A stretch of DNA of 64,000 bases from Pyrrhoderma lamaoense (Eukaryota; Basidiomycota; Agaricomycetes; Hymenochaetales; Hymenochaetaceae), in the NCBI GenBank assembly GCA_002794735.1, contig NBAZ01000034.1, positions 1-64,000 of the forward strand, written 5' to 3'. Below the pieces are notes generated by a model. That model was not told the origin of the DNA. It was given only the letters and a program-made list of their open reading frames with translations, and did not search any database. Both the position numbers and the translations under genes were made by a program. Below are positions 60,527 to 64,000 of the stretch, in pieces (within the stretch, counting starts at the first letter, position 1; each line of letters begins with the position of its first letter).

Positions 60527-62375
60527 CTTTAAGTACGAGGCAGCTCGAAAAGGGAACGATGTATATGTTCTTGAAGCCACATAAATCACTCCTTCCCCTC
60601 CCTTCGGAATCTTTATGTTCTTAATTAGTGATTTACATCAAATCAAAAAGTGTATAGGTTTTTCTGTGATCCAATCTTGTAGGAAATTAGTATTCTGCAT
60701 GATAATGAACATTACGATATATCCAAATTAGAATATGAAATCATCACCTATGAAAACTATGTGCTCGAAAGTATGACGAATATGAGCAACCTCAGAAAAA
60801 AAATTAAAGCACATGCATCAATGGGCCTAGTTCGTATATGAAGTCCGATCTCTCCAAGGAGAGATCTCGGAGATTGAAAATTCCATCATCGGGCTCGAGA
60901 CGCGAGTAAACGAGAGGGTCTTATACTTGAAAGGTTAGTGCTCTGTATTCTCTGCTCTAGATCACGTTGAAAGAGGAGATGGAAGTGGAGACTGCAGTAA
61001 AAGCTCGGCGAACACCTCCATATGCCGTTGAAAATAGGCAGTGCTTTAATGAAGATATACATGTGACGGATCTGAAGATCGAGTGAAAGGATGTATTCAA
61101 TTGAGGACTTTATGGATCAGGATAAACTATAGATCGTGAAAAAATAGGTGAATTACTTTTCATACTTTTTAACTAGGAGGGAAAAACAGTTCATACCTCG
61201 GACATTATCGTAGTAATGACCAATGTTTCCTTAGTATCGTGTGATACAGTCATTGAGTAGTCTAAATAGATAAGCAAACTAGTCCATTGTTCGTGTCCGC
61301 ACTTCGTTCAATTATATACCTCCTAGGAATCGACAACCTGGGGACTTGGGTTTTGCTATTTTGAAATTAAATGTGAATATTGTGTTTGGAGTAATAGAGT
61401 TGATGACCCTACCAATCACGACAGAGCAGTGTACCGAAATCCCACGCGCTGAGCGTGGAAGAGTAGGCTCAGTGATTACATTACACGTAGTGATAAAAGC
61501 CTCACAAGTAAGATAACTCTATCATCTCTGAAAGAAGGTTAGTACTTCTTACAATCTACTCGGACATCGCGGGCAGGTGTGAGTTGCCATGTTCGCGAGG
61601 AAACACGATGGTTTAGATCAGAAGCGAAAAGGGGGGGAGGGAGTTGTTCCAGTTTCATGGTCGATAACTGTGTTTTCTGTTTTGACTTGCGACTTGGAAA
61701 CATCGTTCGTGGAAACTCACACGACTTGAGTATGCTTTGATGGAAATGCTGATACTCATATTGATATTTAATTACTTGTGTTCCAGCAGAAATCATGTGT
61801 GCCTATGATTGATTAATAACTCAATTCCATAGGTTTACTTATTAATTAATAATTCCGACGACATCGTGGCGCTCCTGACGGGGCGGGGGCGGTGAATCTC
61901 GCAGTCGCGGTAAGAAACAAATCATGCGTGTGTTAGTTATCAAACTCAGTATGTTCTGTTTCGGCTCTGAAACCTTTTGTGGACCATTCCAGACATTGAA
62001 AGTGTAAAGCCAGCTTCACAGGCTTCAGGACTGGATGTGTTTAGGCACCGAGCGAGTATTTACGCCGACGCCGGTTGTTTCCATGTTGATCCGTCGCCTA
62101 GCGGGGCAGTCCGCCTTTGGAATCCGAGTCCTTCTTTTTATGGTATATGCAGAACCCTAGCTAATGCATATTTTGGTTTTAATGGGTTATGAAATGAAAA
62201 ATAACGAAAGATATTCACCCTGAAGGCAATAAACTATAAACTGGTAGAGCTTATTGAAGAAGGAGTATTTATCCCTGACCGTCCCCAATCGCGTTCCTCC
62301 TTCGCCTCCCGCGACGTCGTTATTCCCCTCCTCTTGAGCCTTGAGATTAGGCCGTCTTATCTTCGTCGTACACTG
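60527..62375. other. 1.85-kb gene-free stretch
   Basis: Short ORFs only. The last ~150 bases are a CT-rich leader for the gene at 62376. Nothing else is recognised. Confidence 0.45.
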
Positions 62376-63822
62376 ATGGCTCTCACCACCCATGCAATTG
62401 CTACAGAGTCTTCGGTCACCGTGAATTCAACTTTTTCTGCTTGCTCCGCAGCTACTGTGACTGTCGGTCAACTCCCTCCAACCCGAAATGTACGCGATTC
62501 TGCTGAGCGCAGTCGCCTCATTCGTTCCTCAAGAAAGCTAGGCAAGGTACTCGGTACAACCCCAGCTGTTCTCGAACATGATTCGTACTTCCCCCCTTCC
62601 CTCACCGGTGCTGCCACACAAAATAGACTGGGAGACACTCAACGTAAAAGAGCCTCTGCACCACCAAGTCCCATATCTTTTGCAGCTTTCTCGGCTGCTA
62701 TGGCCTCTGCGGGAGAATCCGAACTAACTCGTATAGTCTCTCGATCGTCCTCAGCCTCGGACAAAGACTCAGATTCTGATGAGAAAATTTACCACTCGCG
62801 AAAAGCAAGTGCGCCCTTACCATTCTTGATCCCCTCCTTCCCAGGTATTGAAAGACACTGGGGAAAACAAATGAAGGATACTTTGAAGGGGTCTTCAGCA
62901 AAAGTAAGGAAGAACAAAGATAAGGATAGTGTGAAGGACAAGGCGGAATTATCATGGAATTGCCAGCCTGTTATGTCTCTTCCTCCCGTGAAAGAGAAGG
63001 CACCTCCAGAAGAGAAACCTGGAGCCGGCCCGTCGTCTGTTTCAACAACTAAGGAAGGGGAAGGATTATCATCGGATCAGCCTCTGAGACTGACACTAGC
63101 ATCGCTACACCTGCTTCTCCGCTTACGCCTCCTCGACTGGACTACCGACTGAGGTAGAGGCGCACACGAAGTCTCCTGATCATCAATGTGCTTCACCAGT
63201 ACTCTCCGACAGCACCGAGCGTATCCACAACAATGATGATGATATAGTCTGGGAGGAAGGCTACAGGGTTTCTGAGGCTGGTCTTGATGAAGCTCGTATT
63301 CGCAAACGTCGGATGGACAAGCTAATGCGCCACCTTGGGGAATACGTACCTTCGGAACTTGTTCTCGGTACAGCGCCCCGTCGTGCCTCAACGCCTGCTG
63401 CAATTTCTGTTCCTGAAGCTTCAACACCTATTCCCAAATCCACCGTATCGCCACCGCCCGTTCCCCCTTCTCCTACATCTGTATCTATCAAGCCTGAGGT
63501 GCCACCTACAACTTCCCTGACCCGTTCTGCAAGTACCAGTGCCGGCGCAGTGGCCATAAGTCCATCTCAAGCACGAATACTCCGTCGTATCTCGGTTGTC
63601 TCCGCATCGGCGAACCGCCGCAAGCTTCGACCCCAGAGCCCTGCAAATACTGATAGGGGTTGTGCAACCGACGGCTCTGACGGTTATGCAAGCGGACCTG
63701 AACCAACGACAAAAGGCTTGGGCTTGAGTGCCTTACGCTCAAAGACCCTTCAGCTCGTGGAAGATGAGTGGACACCAGAGGCGTACGAAGATGTTGTCAC
63801 GCGACTGAGGAAACTCAAGTAA
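62376..63822 (+). CDS. Orphan, RSSRK-motif family, member 2
   Basis: One exon of about 482 residues if two single bases are missing, near 63073 and 63131. The ATG frame (MALTTHAIATESS) closes at 63152, and the family C-terminus is read in the frame ending at 63822. The N-terminal motif SRLIRSSRKLGKVLGTTPAVL, the C-terminal block RIRKRRMDKLMRHLGEYVPSELV and the end VEDEWTPEAYEDVVTRLRKLK-stop all have counterparts in the gene at 41290. The intervening sequence is Ser/Pro/Glu/Lys-rich and probably disordered. There is no enzymatic motif. A gene of this family may have been duplicated within the chromosome and diverged. Confidence 0.7.
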
Positions 63823-64000
63823 AGATGGCATTTGGACTTCATATATCCCGTAAATTCCGTACACAACGTAAAAACGTTTACCCAAACTTTAATTCAGAAG
63901 AACAACGACTTTTTATTTGTAGCTCTCTCTTCGAATCTGCCTTGCTGAAATAAACTTTATTCCATGACTTTTCATTCTTTGTTTGTATGCTTAGTTTTAT

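Noticed and set aside
1..64000. CRISPR array, rRNA operon, insertion sequence
   Set aside because: No regularly spaced repeats, no rRNA landmarks, no transposase motif; introns and gene content are eukaryotic.

Overview
The window is nuclear DNA from a filamentous basidiomycete fungus, most likely an agaricomycete. Genes are split by many short introns (mostly 50-80 nt, GT..AG). Intergenic DNA is visibly AT-rich. Both strands are used, with no operons. The gene set is typical of such genomes: an F-box protein, P450, CE4 chitin deacetylase, SMP-30-like lactonase, FF-domain splicing/transcription factor and Ser/Pro-rich orphans. No rRNA, tRNA, CRISPR or intact transposon was found. All exon models were built by hand from splice signals, phase and family knowledge; none rests on a database search.

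Layout. 1-6 kb: a degenerate nucleotidyltransferase-like gene between two diverged direct repeats, then a tyrosine-phosphatase-type gene. 6-11 kb: a secreted hydrophobic protein, then a tandem cluster of orphan genes, two of which share a promoter layout. 13-24 kb: chitin deacetylase, a small conserved orphan, a large Ser-rich orphan, and phosducin-like protein. 25-35 kb: F-box protein, a PEBP-family gene divergent from phosphoglycerate kinase, and an NAD(P)-binding epimerase-type protein. 35-46.5 kb: WW/FF-domain protein, divergent HpcH/HpaI-type aldolase, an RSSRK-motif orphan, a 15-exon cytochrome P450, and an unrecognised five-exon gene. 48-52 kb: ABC-F ATPase ARB1 divergent from a hotdog thioesterase. 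52-57.5 kb: gene-poor, with weak small candidates. 57.5-64 kb: a zinc-finger-like protein, an SMP-30-like lactonase, and a second RSSRK-motif gene.

The most important technical observation is that about twenty coding exons need exactly one additional base to stay in frame, always in the same direction. Phosphoglycerate kinase needs three, and with them its predicted length (418 aa) is normal. Splice phases on both sides agree. This is best explained by single-base deletions left in the assembly rather than by pseudogenes or recoding, and every gene model here should be read with that in mind. Biologically most notable are the tandem orphan family, the two-member RSSRK family, a 12-nt microexon and a probable GC-AG intron in the P450, an ATG-only first coding exon in the phosducin-like gene, and a stop-free, frame-preserving intron in the large orphan.
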